From: Eleusine coracana subsp. coracana
Lineage: Eukaryota > Streptophyta > Magnoliopsida > Poales > Poaceae
Assembly: GCA_032690845.1 (NCBI GenBank)
Contig: CM064433.1
Coordinates: 41,104,658 to 41,168,657 of the forward strand
DNA: 64,000 nt
Direction of reading: 5' to 3'
Of this stretch, positions 23,608 through 33,556 are shown piece after piece. Both the position numbers and the translations under genes were made by a program. A model generated the notes under the pieces. The model worked only from the letters and a program-made list of their open reading frames with translations. It was not told the origin of the DNA and made no database searches. How positions within the stretch are numbered: position 1 is the stretch's first letter; the number at the start of each line of letters is the position of its first letter.

Positions 23608-24250
23608 TGTTGAACCATAAATGAATTGTCCACTACTCTTCTCCATCAACTTAACTATTTGGGTGCAATGGGTTGATGTATAGTAGCTTAACATCGTACC
23701 GACCTCGAGGTCTTGAGTTCAAGTCCTAGTGATCATATTTTTTGCTACGTCGCTTCTGTTTTCACGTTTGCACCCTAAGAAAGTTGCACGGGAGGGAGAG
23801 TGTTGAACTATAAGTAAATTATCCATTTTTCCCCATCAGCTTAGCTTTTTTAGTTGCAACTGATCGATACATAGTAGCTTAACATGATATTAAGCCAGAG
23901 ATGTTGAGTTTAAGTCCTGGTGACCGCATATTCCTATTTTTACGTTTACACTCCGAGTGAGGTGCATGTGAGGGAAAATGTTGAACTATAAGTGAATGAC
24001 CCACTACTCTTCCCCGTGAGCTTAGGCTTTTGGATGCAACTAGTCGATGTATAGTAGCTTAACATGGTATCGAGCTAGAGGTCTTGAGGTCAAGTCCTGA
24101 CGACTGTATTTTCTAACCGCTCTTATTGCCATGTTTGCACCTCGAGGGAGCTTCATGTGAGGGAGAGTGTTGAATTGTAAGTGAATTGCACACCCTACCC
24201 CATTAGCTTAGGCTTTTGGGTGCAACTAGATGGTGCATAGTAGCTTAACA
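23608..24250 (+). mobile_element. TRIM retroelement in tandem form: four LTRs, three internal units
   Basis: Four short LTRs begin TGTTGAA and end GTAGCTTAACA (23608-23693, 23801-23884, 23979-24064, 24168-24250). After the LTRs come PBS-like sequences complementary to initiator tRNA-Met, best preserved after LTR3 (TGGTATCGAGC). Before LTR2, LTR3 and LTR4 lie purine tracts (GGGAGGGAGAG type). These are the parts of a terminal-repeat retrotransposon in miniature, here in a tandem LTR-int-LTR-int-LTR-int-LTR array. It lies inside the F-box codons of copy C. CTATG follows the last LTR and overlaps the first, so the duplication is imperfect. Confidence 0.85.
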
Positions 24251-24600
24251 CTATGTGTAGCGAGCCGCAATGGTGTGTCAGCATAGGCTGTTGTTGCCAT
24301 GGCTCATGCTCCCGGACAGCACACTCTCGGACAGCACACTCTTCAGCTTTCGGGCCTCCTCTGTAGCCTTTCAATTCCCCGATGAGGCGCATTACTACAG
24401 TTCATGTGTAACGACTAGCTCCTCTTCGTCCTCGGTGAGGACGGGTACCAGCTGCTCAACAAGTTCTCTCCTGGGCCTCAAATATATCCAAGATGCCTTC
24501 AGCGACAGCATGGTGTTCCGTTCTAGCATGGGCCAGCTTTATTACAACGGGAAACAACAACCAGAGGTTCCCAAAGGAGGTGATCCTTGTGTACCTTTCT
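24251..24600 (+). pseudogene. F-box/DUF295 copy C, part 3' of TRIM
   Basis: Resumes at the WRA codons and runs through LPWLMLPDSTL, a duplicated DSTL phrase, FSFRASSVAFQFPDEAHYYSSC, then after a frameshift DGYQLL and finally VFRSSMGQLYYNGKQQPEVPK. It aligns with LPDGTFYSFPASFAAFQF and the following part of copy G. An in-frame TAG and shifts show it is not functional. The rest of the gene (from VMCPGN onward) is missing. Confidence 0.85.
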
Positions 24601-24767
24601 CGGATATTCTTTCAAATATAAAGACAATAAATATCCTGATCTTGATTCCAATAGGATCATCATATCCTGCCATGTCATCTTTGGTGAATCCTTATTTCCA
24701 TTTGTGGGGATGTCTACCAGCCCTAGGTCTTCGGATGCTTTAGATCTTGTAGAAGATGACTAGCAAA
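24601..24767. other. unassigned sequence between copy C and a Helitron-like end
   Basis: No similarity recognised to the F-box copies. It ends 'gaagatga' before the terminus at 24768. Confidence 0.3.
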
Positions 24768-27525
24768 GTGCAGGTGCGTTGCTACGGGGTTAAATGATCA
24801 ACCTCCAACATATTTGTTATAACTGTATTGCAATGTCCCTACTAGAGCGCGCTAGGGTGATAGTTCTGAAAAGAAAATATGATGTAGTTTATTACAATAA
24901 AAATTAAATAACAATGTAACATTCATATTTTACTAGTCAAACAATTATTTAGTTACGTGGTGGGAAATGGACATAAAAGATATTAGTTATATGAACTGAA
25001 ATTAATTACCTTCTTGTGCTGGCTAATAGCAATAAATACATGATGCAAAATACTAGCTAGGAATCCATTAGCACGGAGATGAAACCCCCATGTGGACATG
25101 AAGCCCTAGGGCAGGATCGACTCAGAAGTTGATGCATCCACCTCGCCTAGCCTCGCCTGAACACATTCCCTGAAATTTACATCGTCGAGTCGATTGCATC
25201 GTCCAACGTGACGAACTGCTCACACATGTCGCTCTATGGTTGGTCAACGTTAATGATGGGTTAGATTCCAGACTAAAAATGCAATTTTCTCAACAGTCAT
25301 TTATCCAAATTGAAATCCGTTTGAATCATGATGTTTCTGAGAATTAATGCTATAAAATGAGATCCCACATGTATATGTTTTAAAATATTTTTAAAATTTG
25401 ATAATGTAACTACCCTCTCCGTTTAACATTATAAGACATTCTAGTCTTCTCAAGTTTTCTCAAATTATAAGACACCCTTGCTTCCCATTGTACCTTTATC
25501 TCTTCCCAATATATCTCTATCTCTATCTCCCTCCTCCTCGTTTTCTGTGTAGCATACCTTTTTACCCCTTATTAATTCTCGTGCCTAGAGTTGAAACGTT
25601 TTATATTATTGAACGGAGGGAGTATAATGTTTAAACATTTTCTATAAGTTATTTCAACAATTTACATACATTGTTTCAACATCTTAGATATGAAATGTTG
25701 ATTCAATTTAATATGAAATCTGAACTTTTTTTATAATTTATTTCAACATTTTTATATAAAATGTTGAATGGGTTTAAAAAATTATTGAGTTAGAATAAAT
25801 AATTGTTGAATCTAATATTTTATAAGTAAAATAAAATAATAAAGAAATCTATTTATTAATAAAAGGAGATGACTTTTTACCATGGAGTCTAGAAAAAAAG
25901 CGAAATAGGATAGAAATTCTCACAAAAAAGCAAAACATCTAGCCTTCAATCCTATTACTTACAACATCTTATTCTCATCTGACCGTTCACCCCCCTAACG
26001 TGATTCTCATGTACCGCACCTGTTCCCTGAGGTATCTTCATAAACAGCATAATAGACGATCTATCCAAAGCAATGAAGATTGTGTGCCCCTTTCACCGAA
26101 CAAACCCTAAGGCACATCTTCTTGCTGCTCAAGCCGCCGCCTCCCCGTTTTGATCGCTTGCAGTTTTGCCGGCAGCCATACGTACGTGTTCCTCGCAATC
26201 TCTTAGGCAGCCGCTTGCAGACATGTACGTGAAGGCGAGGTGGAGGAGAAAAGAAGGAAAAGCACAACAGCATATCGTCCATGGTTGTGCCCAGCATTGG
26301 ATGTGCATCGTATCTTCTATTTCCAGATTTCTGCACTTTCGTGTGGCTGCATGGCTGCATCGTTCCGCCCCAGCCTGGCAACATCAGCATGAGTAGTAAA
26401 CTTGGTTGCTCGGATGTTCATCATTAGTTTTTACCTCTATAATCTTGATCTTAACACTGTGTTGATGAACCATCTGTAGATAACAGGCAAAAGAAGGGAG
26501 TAAACTTGGTGCACGGTAGATTATAAAACGGTCCAGTATTTTTGCTGCTACGGCAACTGGATGTCAACCATGTTTTTCTGATACCCACCAAGATATCCAC
26601 CGTGTTGGGGCTCCTGACTATATACACGTAGAGGAACACACTGCTGAGGATCGGATGACAGAAATTGTGAGCAACGAATAATCTTACAGGTGCATGCATC
26701 AAAGCCATCTAGCAACCAAAGGCAAAGGTTCTGTACTCCGTTGATTTTATTTTCTTTACTAATCTCTTAATTCAAATAATCCATCCTTAAATATACCCAT
26801 TGATTCAGACCTATGCTTCAATATGCACCCATATATGTAAGCCACCACTAAACATGAATCATCAGAAGGATCAGCGACAGGCAGGCAAGATTGTGTTATC
26901 CACGTGCCCTACCTGTTAAGGATTCAGGACAGCAAACATGAACAAAGGCAGTCATTGAACATGAACACCTAGCTTTCTGGCGGCACCTTGGATATAGAGT
27001 TGGTAGGTAAACCATGTAACATTACTTTTCTTTGATCAAGTTTCAAAAGAGAAGCAACAGAAATGGAGGTCAATAACAATGGAGGTCAGTAACAATATTT
27101 GTTTCTGTTTAATGGTTTAATTTCAATGCTTTTCTTATTGTTGAGTGTTCCTGATAGTTAGTTTTCTGATATCGGGGTAAGAGAGATGGTGCACGGAAGG
27201 CTTTCTCAAGTATAGTGGAAACATACATGTGTAACATGAAGGCTAAGCTTTTTCATATAAGCATGGAAGCATTTTCTTACTTTGAATATGGCTACATAAT
27301 TAAATTAACTCACAGCATTCTTTGTGTGGTAAAAATGATAAAAAGGAGATTGTTTCTTTCGTTTATGGTGCCTCATAAAAAATAGAACAATTCTTAGAGG
27401 TTGGAAGTGATTTGTTTCAGACATGAAAAGAGCAAATCTTCTAAAAGAAAAATGTTTATTTTCTGTTGTGAATTTGATATATAATCTAAAGTGACCACCG
27501 CGCAATGGCGCGGGCTAACATGCTA
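24768..27525. mobile_element. Helitron-like segment with 3'-type termini at both ends
   Basis: Left end A|CTAGCAAAGTGCAGGTGCG, a minus-orientation hairpin plus CTAG. Right end CCGCGCAATGGCGCGG hairpin, then 'gctaacatgctag' and T, plus orientation. Both look like 3' ends pointing outward, so this is either two elements or a type with similar ends. No Rep/helicase gene is visible. ORFs near 26061-26708 are short and unrecognised. A Stowaway MITE lies inside. Confidence 0.4.
25413..25622. mobile_element. Stowaway-type MITE (210 bp)
   Basis: Inverted ends CCCTCTCCGTTTAACATTATAA and, on the opposite strand at the right end, CTCCCTCCGTTCAATAATATAA. The TA dinucleotide flanks both ends (25411-25412 and 25623-25624). 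This is the usual form of Stowaway MITEs of the Tc1/mariner group in grasses. Confidence 0.85.
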
Positions 27526-27735
27526 GTTGTCTAAATCACTCATGCAGGCCGCTAGCCTGAAAATTGCGCGCAATCTGCCCATTAAAAATGTCTGGCTGGC
27601 CTGCTTCCTTGTTCATGCTGTTTACTGGTCTTCTTCTATTGAACGCTTGCTGGCCGAGTGATTTTCCTTTCCCACACAACATCTGAATGTCGTATAGGCG
27701 GTCCCATGCTAACTCTGGTTCCCAGGTTTTTGGCA

Positions 27736-28050
27736 GGAGAACCCGACGCATCACCTCCACTCAGCCGGTTCTCATCAACCCGGTTGATAACGACCATGAC
27801 ATTAAGACTCGTGGCAAATCTGGCTTTCGCGTTCAATTCGAAAAAAAACAGTCCGGCTTTCGCCATCCGCTGAACTTATCGAATCTCCACGCTGCAATCC
27901 ACTGCTGCGTGCCCATGTCTGTTCGGACTGCACTACTGGACCCCAACTGGCATGCTACCATGCAAGTCGAGTTCAATGCCCTGCTGGCTAACGATACTTG
28001 GACTCTGATTCCCTGTCCTGCCGGTGTTAATGTCATCACTGGTATATGCG
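27736..28050 (+). pseudogene. copia polyprotein fragment (start of reverse transcriptase)
   Basis: The + strand reads a stretch including TRGKSGF, then VRTALLDPNWHATMQVEFNA and LLANDTWTLIPCPAGVNVITG. This matches the conserved copia region just before the reverse transcriptase (DPNW..AM..E..AL..N.TW.LVP.P...N.VTGKW). It stops there, so only the junction between integrase and RT domains remains. No LTR was found around it. Confidence 0.75.
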
Positions 28051-28163
28051 TCTATCGTCAGAAGCTCTCACTATTGCTTCTGTCCTGCGACAGGCCTGTT
28101 CATCAGCTGAAGTATGTGTGCCTTTAATTACCATTGCAAATATACTATGATGAAAAAATTACT

Positions 28164-28435
28164 CTAGCAGTTGATCAGATACATTCGTTTTATCCAAATA
28201 GTGAAAAAGGGGCCTAAAGGCACAAAAGCATCATCTACCTTAAGATAGAGCATCTCAATCCTAGAATGGCTCTGAACGTTCTGCCTCTTCGTGATATGCC
28301 TGGCCCTCACCTGGCGAACGCACATGAGAAGAGGTAGGTTAGGCAGCTGTCGGAGCATTTTCAGCGCTACCTTTTCTTGCTGGATCACATTCTCGAACCT
28401 CTCCTCATGAGTGAGGCAAAAGCATTACCGGCATG
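28164..28435 (-). pseudogene. exon relic of the divergent minus-strand gene
   Basis: Minus strand encodes KVALKMLRQLPNLPLLMCV, matching LKTLERLRGLPDLPLIIGI of the 4314-4841 relic. A later stretch, RQNVQSHSRIEMLYLKVDD, matches the copies at 22423 and 55893. A possible splice donor follows CVRQ. The relic is cut on its 5' side by the CACTA at 28436, beyond which the matching exon-1 ATG lies at 29653. No known domain. Confidence 0.45.
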
Positions 28436-28491
28436 TACTACTATAAAAATGATTTTCAGCAACAAAAATCCGCTAGTAAATTTAGCCCATA

Positions 28492-28537
28492 GGGGGAGGG
28501 GGGGGGGGGGGGGAGGGGGGGGGGGGGGGAGGGAGGA
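28492..28537. repeat. poly-G tract
   Basis: About 40 G interrupted by a few A, in the left subterminal region of the CACTA. Its length is unreliable. Confidence 0.9.
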
Positions 28538-28652
28538 GTGTCACTAAGTGGCCAAAATTAGTGGCGGGCACATCCTCGCCCGCCACTAAGTGGCGTGGGA
28601 CAGATAAGTGGCAGGTCAAAAACAAGGCCCGCCACTAAGTTCAGCCACCTCC

Positions 28653-28660
28653 TATATAAG
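28653..28660 (+). promoter_or_regulatory. TATA box inside a CACTA element
   Basis: TATATAAG, followed by a leader containing 'acaatcctatct'. The same arrangement, with TATA and then 'caatcctatcc', occurs on the minus strand of the element at 49293-50215. Confidence 0.55.
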
Positions 28661-28750
28661 GAGGGGTGCAAGGGGAGCACAATCCTATCTGCTCTCCTTC
28701 CTCTGCCACTTCCACTCCTTTTTTTTTGCCCCTTCCGCTACATATGCTCC

Positions 28751-29260
28751 CATGGCACCTCCCTGCTGTGTTCTTAGCGTCATCGGTAGTCTGCACGAAA
28801 TCTTGGTAGAGCGCTGCCGCCGCTTTCACCAGGCCATGGCCTAGCGCACACCGCCGACGGAGGCAGCCTGCATGATGAAGTGGAAGGCTGGGCCTCCGCC
28901 CTCTAGCGGGTGTCAGCTGTTTAGGCGCAACGGTGTGCGCCACAACAACGACGGTCACGGAGGCGCCGACATCCTTGCCACCTATACCTCCTCCCTACCA
29001 AACCCCTCCACGGCAGTTTGAGGGATGGGATGGTGGCCTCCATGGCGGCCATGATGACCGACAAGGCCCTAGACGCCGTCTGCATCATGGCGCAGGCCCG
29101 CGGCGACCTCCCGGACAGCTCCGAGCAGGTGGGAGCTGCCCTCCGTCTCACCAGGAATGCTAGCGCCGAGGTGTTCAAGGCGGTGACAGCGGCAATGGCT
29201 AGGATGGCGGCCATGGCGGGAATAGTGGCGGCGGCATACACCACCGTGGCCTCGGGTTAG
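28751..29260 (+). CDS. transposon-borne alanine-rich protein, unknown function
   Basis: Two candidate coding parts lie downstream of the TATA box. A 30-codon ORF (28751-28843) starts MAPPCCVLSVIG. An 80-codon ORF (29018-29260) contains ALRLTRNASAEVFKAVTAAM and an Ala/Met-rich tail, predicted helical with no transmembrane or catalytic motif. A spliced transcript joining them is possible. The related element at 49293-50215 has a similar Ala-rich ORF on its own sense strand. It is not a transposase. Function unknown. Confidence 0.35.
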
Positions 29261-29650
29261 GGTTTTATTTGAGGACCAACACTTTTTGGTGTGGGTCCTT
29301 TTTTTTGGTCAGCTGGTGGTGCGGTGCCCATCACTACCATACTTATTTTTATGTTGCTAACCACATAGTTAATGGCGGGCATGTGGCCCGTTACGAAAAA
29401 ATGTAAAAATCAGTAACAATTTTATGTGGCGCACAACGCGTCCAATACAAAAGCCACTTACAGTTCATTACTGAAAATGATTATTGCAGTAGTGATGCTA
29501 GATCATGCAAAGCTGCATGAAGCCCAAGGAAGATTATTCTAACCGCAGACATTGTCCTATGCTGGGACTACAGTAGTTTCCTTTTCATGGCCCGTATGCT
29601 ATCAAGTGCCTCCTAGTGGAAGTGTGAGCCACAGACTTCTTGATGCCTTT

Positions 29651-29653
29651 CAT
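29651..29653 (-). other. conserved start codon of the divergent minus-strand gene
   Basis: The minus-strand ATG opens MKGIKKSVAHTSTRRHLIAY and then a stop. The TATA box at 29760-29768 is 115 bp upstream. Confidence 0.4.
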
Positions 29654-29759
29654 GCCTATGATGCAACAACATATATTATGATCAACAAAAAATGAAAACA
29701 TATTTGCGACAAGAAACAAGAGATTCTCTGGTGCCAAATTTCTCTTGCTCCTTTGTTGG

Positions 29760-29768
29760 TATTTATAG
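29760..29768 (-). promoter_or_regulatory. TATA box of the divergent minus-strand gene
   Basis: CTATAAATA on the minus strand. Confidence 0.55.
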
Positions 29769-30182
29769 ACCTATTTATCTGATAACTTTATATTTAAAAG
29801 GAAACATAACAAATCCCTTAAATCAGCACATTCAAGACTCCCTAAATAGTTACTGCCCTTTGTATTAAAGTATCAGTGGTGTGGCGTCACAAAGAAACAT
29901 TATTACTGCAATGAATGACTATGAGTTACACTACAACCACGAAGGTGTCAATGCTGGCCCTGGGTTCACATTCGTGTATAAATAATGTGATATGCCCTAG
30001 GCCCCCATAGCTGTGAATAATACCCCAATGCATATTTACACCTTGACCTGTGGTATTAAAATTAATATAATCATATGTGTGTATGGGCCAAAACTTCCGA
30101 GCGATGCCTAAGCATGACTTGCTGTTCCTAATAACTTCCTAGCAGATTCAATGTCTAGTCACGAAATTGCTACGTCTGAGCA

Positions 30183-31111
30183 TCTCCAGTAGGCCTCTCA
30201 AACAGGCTTTCTATACTATATTTTAAGAGCCTAGTCTAAAAAATAAACTCCAACATGCCTACTATATGGGCTCTTATTTTAAGAACCCTCTCAAATCACC
30301 TCATCAGACTCTCATGTTTTCGAGCCCTCTCAAATAGTGGGGCCCACCATTTTCTTTTTCTTTTCCTTTTTGTCACTCTCTCTCCCAATCGGACCAGCTC
30401 GCCTGAGCCGCATGACCGCTGCTGTCGGCGCGCCTCCCGATGCCACCAGCGCCGCCCTCTCTGTGCCGCCCCTCCCTGTGCCTCCGCCGCTCCCATGGGC
30501 AGATCTGTCCTGCAGGAGGACCCGCGTTGGATCTTGGCACCGCGCGGCGGCGAGGCAGACTCGGCAATCGCCACGCCGCCCCAAGCCGTCTCCGGCGGTG
30601 GGAGGCCTCCTTGGTTGGCGGCGCTGATCACCACCCCGTCCAATATCCGCCGCTGGCCATTCAAGATCCCAGCCCCGTCCACGACAACCAACGGATAGCC
30701 ACCTCGCCCTGCCACCTCCGCCGCCGTGCATCCGAGCAGCCTCCTCGCTCCTCCTCTGTTGGTGTGCAACCAACCTTCTCTGACCTGCTGCGCCTTCCCT
30801 TGCCATCGCGGTACGGAGCTCCCACGCCGGCTTTCAGTCACGCAGATGCTTGGGCCAACCACCCGAACGCCGGCGGTGATGCAGCAGGACGACCTCCAAT
30901 CAGCAGCGGCATGCACCAACGCAGAGCGCCGGAGCGGACAGAGAGCTCTGTTTCTCTAGTCAGTGGATGACATGTGGGTCCTGCGGTTTGAGAGCTCAAG
31001 AATGAGCAGCACTGCTGGAATTGAGAGAAAAAAAAATAAGAGCTAGAAAATGGGACCCAGCCCTCAAAGTAGAGAATAGGAGGTAGAAAATGAGAGGTAC
31101 CACTGGAGATG
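30183..31111. mobile_element. MITE-like element with TCTCCAGT inverted ends and a GC-rich insert
   Basis: Ends are TCTCCAGTAGGCCTCTCA and, inverted, CATCTCCAGTGGTACCTCTCA. GCA is duplicated at 30180-30182 and 31112-31114. The uninterrupted block at about 61368-61400 gives the empty site ('cgtctaagcaccagc'). Subterminal zones are A/T-rich, and the middle (30380-30960) is strongly GC-rich with open frames on both strands, which looks like captured gene sequence. The longest such frame is 207 aa on the minus strand (30296-30919). No domain recognised. Confidence 0.75.
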
Positions 31112-31347
31112 GCACCAGCATAATTTAGAAACCCAATGGCTATTCTAAGATTGTAGGACTTGGAAGTAACTTATGTTAGGAGACTGAAGCTCAAGTACAA
31201 ACATACGGTCTGTTCGACTCCAAACCCAACAAACACGATTTGTTGGAATACATACGTGTGCGTGTGTATATACTCTCGTCATGCCGTACAAGTTCTCAAC
31301 TCCTTGAACACAACCTATCGAGTCAAGTAAATATCGGCCAACACATC
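31112..31347. repeat. upstream block of F-box copy E, right part
   Basis: Collinear with 61390-61610 up to the ATG, including 'gactgaagctcaagtacaaac' and 'cctatcgagt'. Confidence 0.85.
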
Positions 31348-31942
31348 ATGGCCATAGAAGAAGGGCCGCCGTCACCATGGTCAACTGACCTGCTGCCAGA
31401 GATTGCGGCAGCCGTCCTCCTCGCCACCTTCCTTCCCACGCAGATCACATCCGCTTCGCCGCTGTTTGCTCTCTGTGGCGGGCTGCGGCGGGCAGCCAGC
31501 ACAGGCCGCTGTTGCCATGGCTTGTGCAGTTGTGTTACCAGATGGCACATTCGTTAGCTTCCCTGCTTCCTCTGCAGCATTCCAATTCCCCAGCATGGCG
31601 TACTACCACGGTTCATGCGATGACTGGCTCCTCTTCGACCACGGCCAGGACGGGTACCAGCTGCAGAACCTATTCTCAGGGGAAACCGTGCGGCTCCCGG
31701 GCCTTAACTGTGTACATCAGGCCTTCAGCAACAGCGTACGTGGTGCTTGCATGGACCAGAATTATTACGGTGGGGAACAACTAGAGGTTCCCAAATGAGA
31801 TGACCATGCAAAACATGGTCATGTGCCTGGGCAATGCCGTTGCCACCATCGTCGGAGATGGCCGGCTTTGTAAGATCGCCATGTGTCGCCCCGGTGCAGA
31901 ATTTTGGCTCATCAATGCGAAACATCGGTGGAGGGGGCTCAG
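31348..31942 (+). pseudogene. F-box/DUF295 copy E, N-terminal part
   Basis: The ATG at 31348 opens MAIEEGPPSPWSTDLLPEIAAAVL, the F-box start. One extra base in the 'ctcctcgccac' stretch shifts the frame, and the rest of the F-box is read in another frame. The DUF295 start follows: VLPDGTFVSFPASSAAFQF, MAYYHGSCDDWLLFDH, DGYQLQNLFSGETVRLPGL, NCVHQAFSNS. After NN there is an in-frame TAG, then MTMQNMVMCLGNAVATIVGDG and FWLINAKHRWRGLS, where the hAT element begins. F-box proteins recruit substrates to SCF ubiquitin ligases, and DUF295 is the KIB1-4 type propeller. This copy cannot make an intact protein. Confidence 0.9.
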
Positions 31943-33076
31943 CATGTAGGAGTTAGTGAGTTTTTTAATAAGATTTTCATGCTATTAAATGTTGTGGGTG
32001 CTTCATCTAAGAGAAGGGATTTGATTAGAGAAATTAACTATGAAGAAGTGAGTAAAGCCTTAGGTTGTGGGCAGCTTGAAACTGGGACAGGGTTGAATCA
32101 AGATCAATGTCTTAAAAGACCAAGAGATACTCGCTGGAGTTCACATTATAAAACACTCAAGAGTTTGGTTGACTTATTCCCAACAGTAATCAAGGTTCTT
32201 GACATCATCTCAAAGGATGATAGACACTGGAAAAATAGAGACCAAGCATCAAATCTTCAAGTCTACTTCCAATCATTTGACTCAATATTTTATTTACATG
32301 TCATGTTGCATACATTAATAGTTACAAACTGTTTGTCACAAGCATTGCAACGAAAGGATCAAGACATTGTAAATGCCATTAGATGTGTGAGATCAACCAG
32401 AAACCATTTGACTGAACTTAGAGCACATGGGTGGCAAAAAAATATTGGAGGACACATATGCCTTTTGTGATTTGCATGATACAACCAAGTTGGAAATGGA
32501 AAACACATATATTGATCCAAAGAGGACTAGCACAATTTGGGAATTACAAACAGGCACCACTATGAAGTGGACTGTTTTAATGAAGTTCTTGATTGGCTAA
32601 TTCAGGAGCTTGATAACCGCTTTAATGAGACTAGCTCTCAATTGCTTGTTTGCTCGGCCTCTTTCAATCCAAGAGACTTATTCCAAGAATTCAATGTGGA
32701 GAATCTAATGAACTTAGCAAAGTTGTATCTTGATCTTAGCCATCAACTTTGCCTTTACATTGCTGATGTGAGAACAGATCCTAGGTTCTCCAACCTTCAC
32801 ATCATTGCCGATTTATCTCAAAAACTGGTGGAGGCATGAAAGAATATAATGTGGCCATTGGTTTATCGGCTTCTAAAGCTTGTACTAGTATTACCTGTTG
32901 CCACAGCAACTGTTGAAAGGAGCTTTTCTGGAATGAAGTTTGTGAAAACATATTTGCGCAACCGTATTGGTGATGATCACATGAATTATGTCCTAATTTG
33001 CTCTGTGGAGAAAGTAGAAATGAAGAAAATTGGCAATAACGTCATTGTTTGTCAAAATGAGAAATCGTTGGTTTGA
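31943..33076 (+). pseudogene. hAT transposase fragment (ZMYM1/TTF-type)
   Basis: Three consecutive frames cover the C-terminal two thirds of a hAT transposase of the type annotated as zinc-finger MYM/TTF-like protein. The first frame to 32470 contains FFNKIFMLLNVVGASSKRRD, GLNQDQCLKRPRDTRWSSHY and a helical part. A second ORF (32537-32839) has ELDNRFNETSSQLL. A third (32849-33076) has the hAT C-terminal dimerisation domain LVLPVATATVERSFSGMKFV. The N-terminal zinc finger and first catalytic region are missing, and a stop after KLVEA plus a shift near 32470 break the rest. It is inactive. Confidence 0.88.
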
Positions 33077-33316
33077 GGATTAAAAGGTAATGTCCTTATA
33101 TAATCTATGTCTACTGGATTCTACTATATATTGTTGAAAACTGATTTATATTGCCACATTTGTTAGTCTTTTGCGCGATAATGGTTCAGATGATGTATTT
33201 AGCTTATGTGGACTATATTTTGCTCATGATAGAAAAAAATGCTTCAGAACTAGATATATGGCTATAGTTATGTTTATGCGCTGCACCCCCCTTCATTTTT
33301 CTCTAGCTTCGCCACT
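31943..33316 (+). mobile_element. hAT element, 5'-truncated, inserted in F-box copy E
   Basis: The 8-bp sequence GGGCTCAG occurs at both sides (31935-31942 and 33317-33324), the duplication length of hAT elements. The right end reads GCTTCGCCACTG, the inverse of the hAT-type terminus CAGTGGCGAAGC, if the last G is counted in the element. The left side has no terminus: it starts inside the transposase coding region, so the 5' end is deleted right up to the flank. Confidence 0.85.
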
Positions 33317-33556
33317 GGGCTCAGGGACATTGCTTTCTACAACAGCATGTTGTATGCCATCGAGGACAATGGGGACCTCTTGGAGATGACGGTCTGCGAG
33401 AGCGATTGCGCCGGCGAGCCGATGGTTGAGTCTAGTATCATGCGTGTCATCTGGGATGACTCCTGCACCATGCTGGCGAGGGAAGGAGTGGAGACAGCAG
33501 TGCGGTACCTACTCGTGTCCAATGGCAGCCTGCTGATGGTCTGTAGAGTGCTTAAA
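33317..33556 (+). pseudogene. F-box/DUF295 copy E, middle part
   Basis: Continues from GLS with GLRDIAFYNSMLYAIEDNGD, LLEMTVCESDCAGEPMVESS, MRVIWDDSCTMLAREGVETA and ends SLLMVCRVLK at the copia insertion. It aligns without frameshift with 63355-63590 of copy G. Hence this part was still in good order when the copia element landed. Confidence 0.9.

Larger units (their letters stand above)
28436..29494 (+). mobile_element. non-autonomous CACTA-type element with its own short gene
   Basis: The left end TACTACTATAAAAATGATTTTCAG pairs with the inverted right end CACTACTGCAATAATCATTTTCAG (first base C to T on the left). The target-site duplication ATG is at 28433-28435 and 29495-29497. The related host block at 22656-22668 shows the empty site ('gcatgctagatcatgc'), as does 56069-56085. 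Subterminal repeats are CCCGCCACTAAG. It contains a TATA box and an alanine-rich ORF shared with the element at 49293-50215. Confidence 0.92.
29498..30182. repeat. upstream block of F-box copy E, left part
   Basis: Collinear with 22660-23240 and with 56075-56431 plus 61056-61380. It is cut at 30182 by a 929-bp insertion and resumes at 31112. It also holds the empty site ('gttactgccctttgtattaaag', about 29850) for the CACTA at 56432. Confidence 0.85.

Noticed and set aside
30296..30970. ORFs of 158 to 207 codons on both strands
   Set aside because: GC-rich cargo of a small transposon, open in many frames. No recognised domain. Kept only as possible captured sequence.
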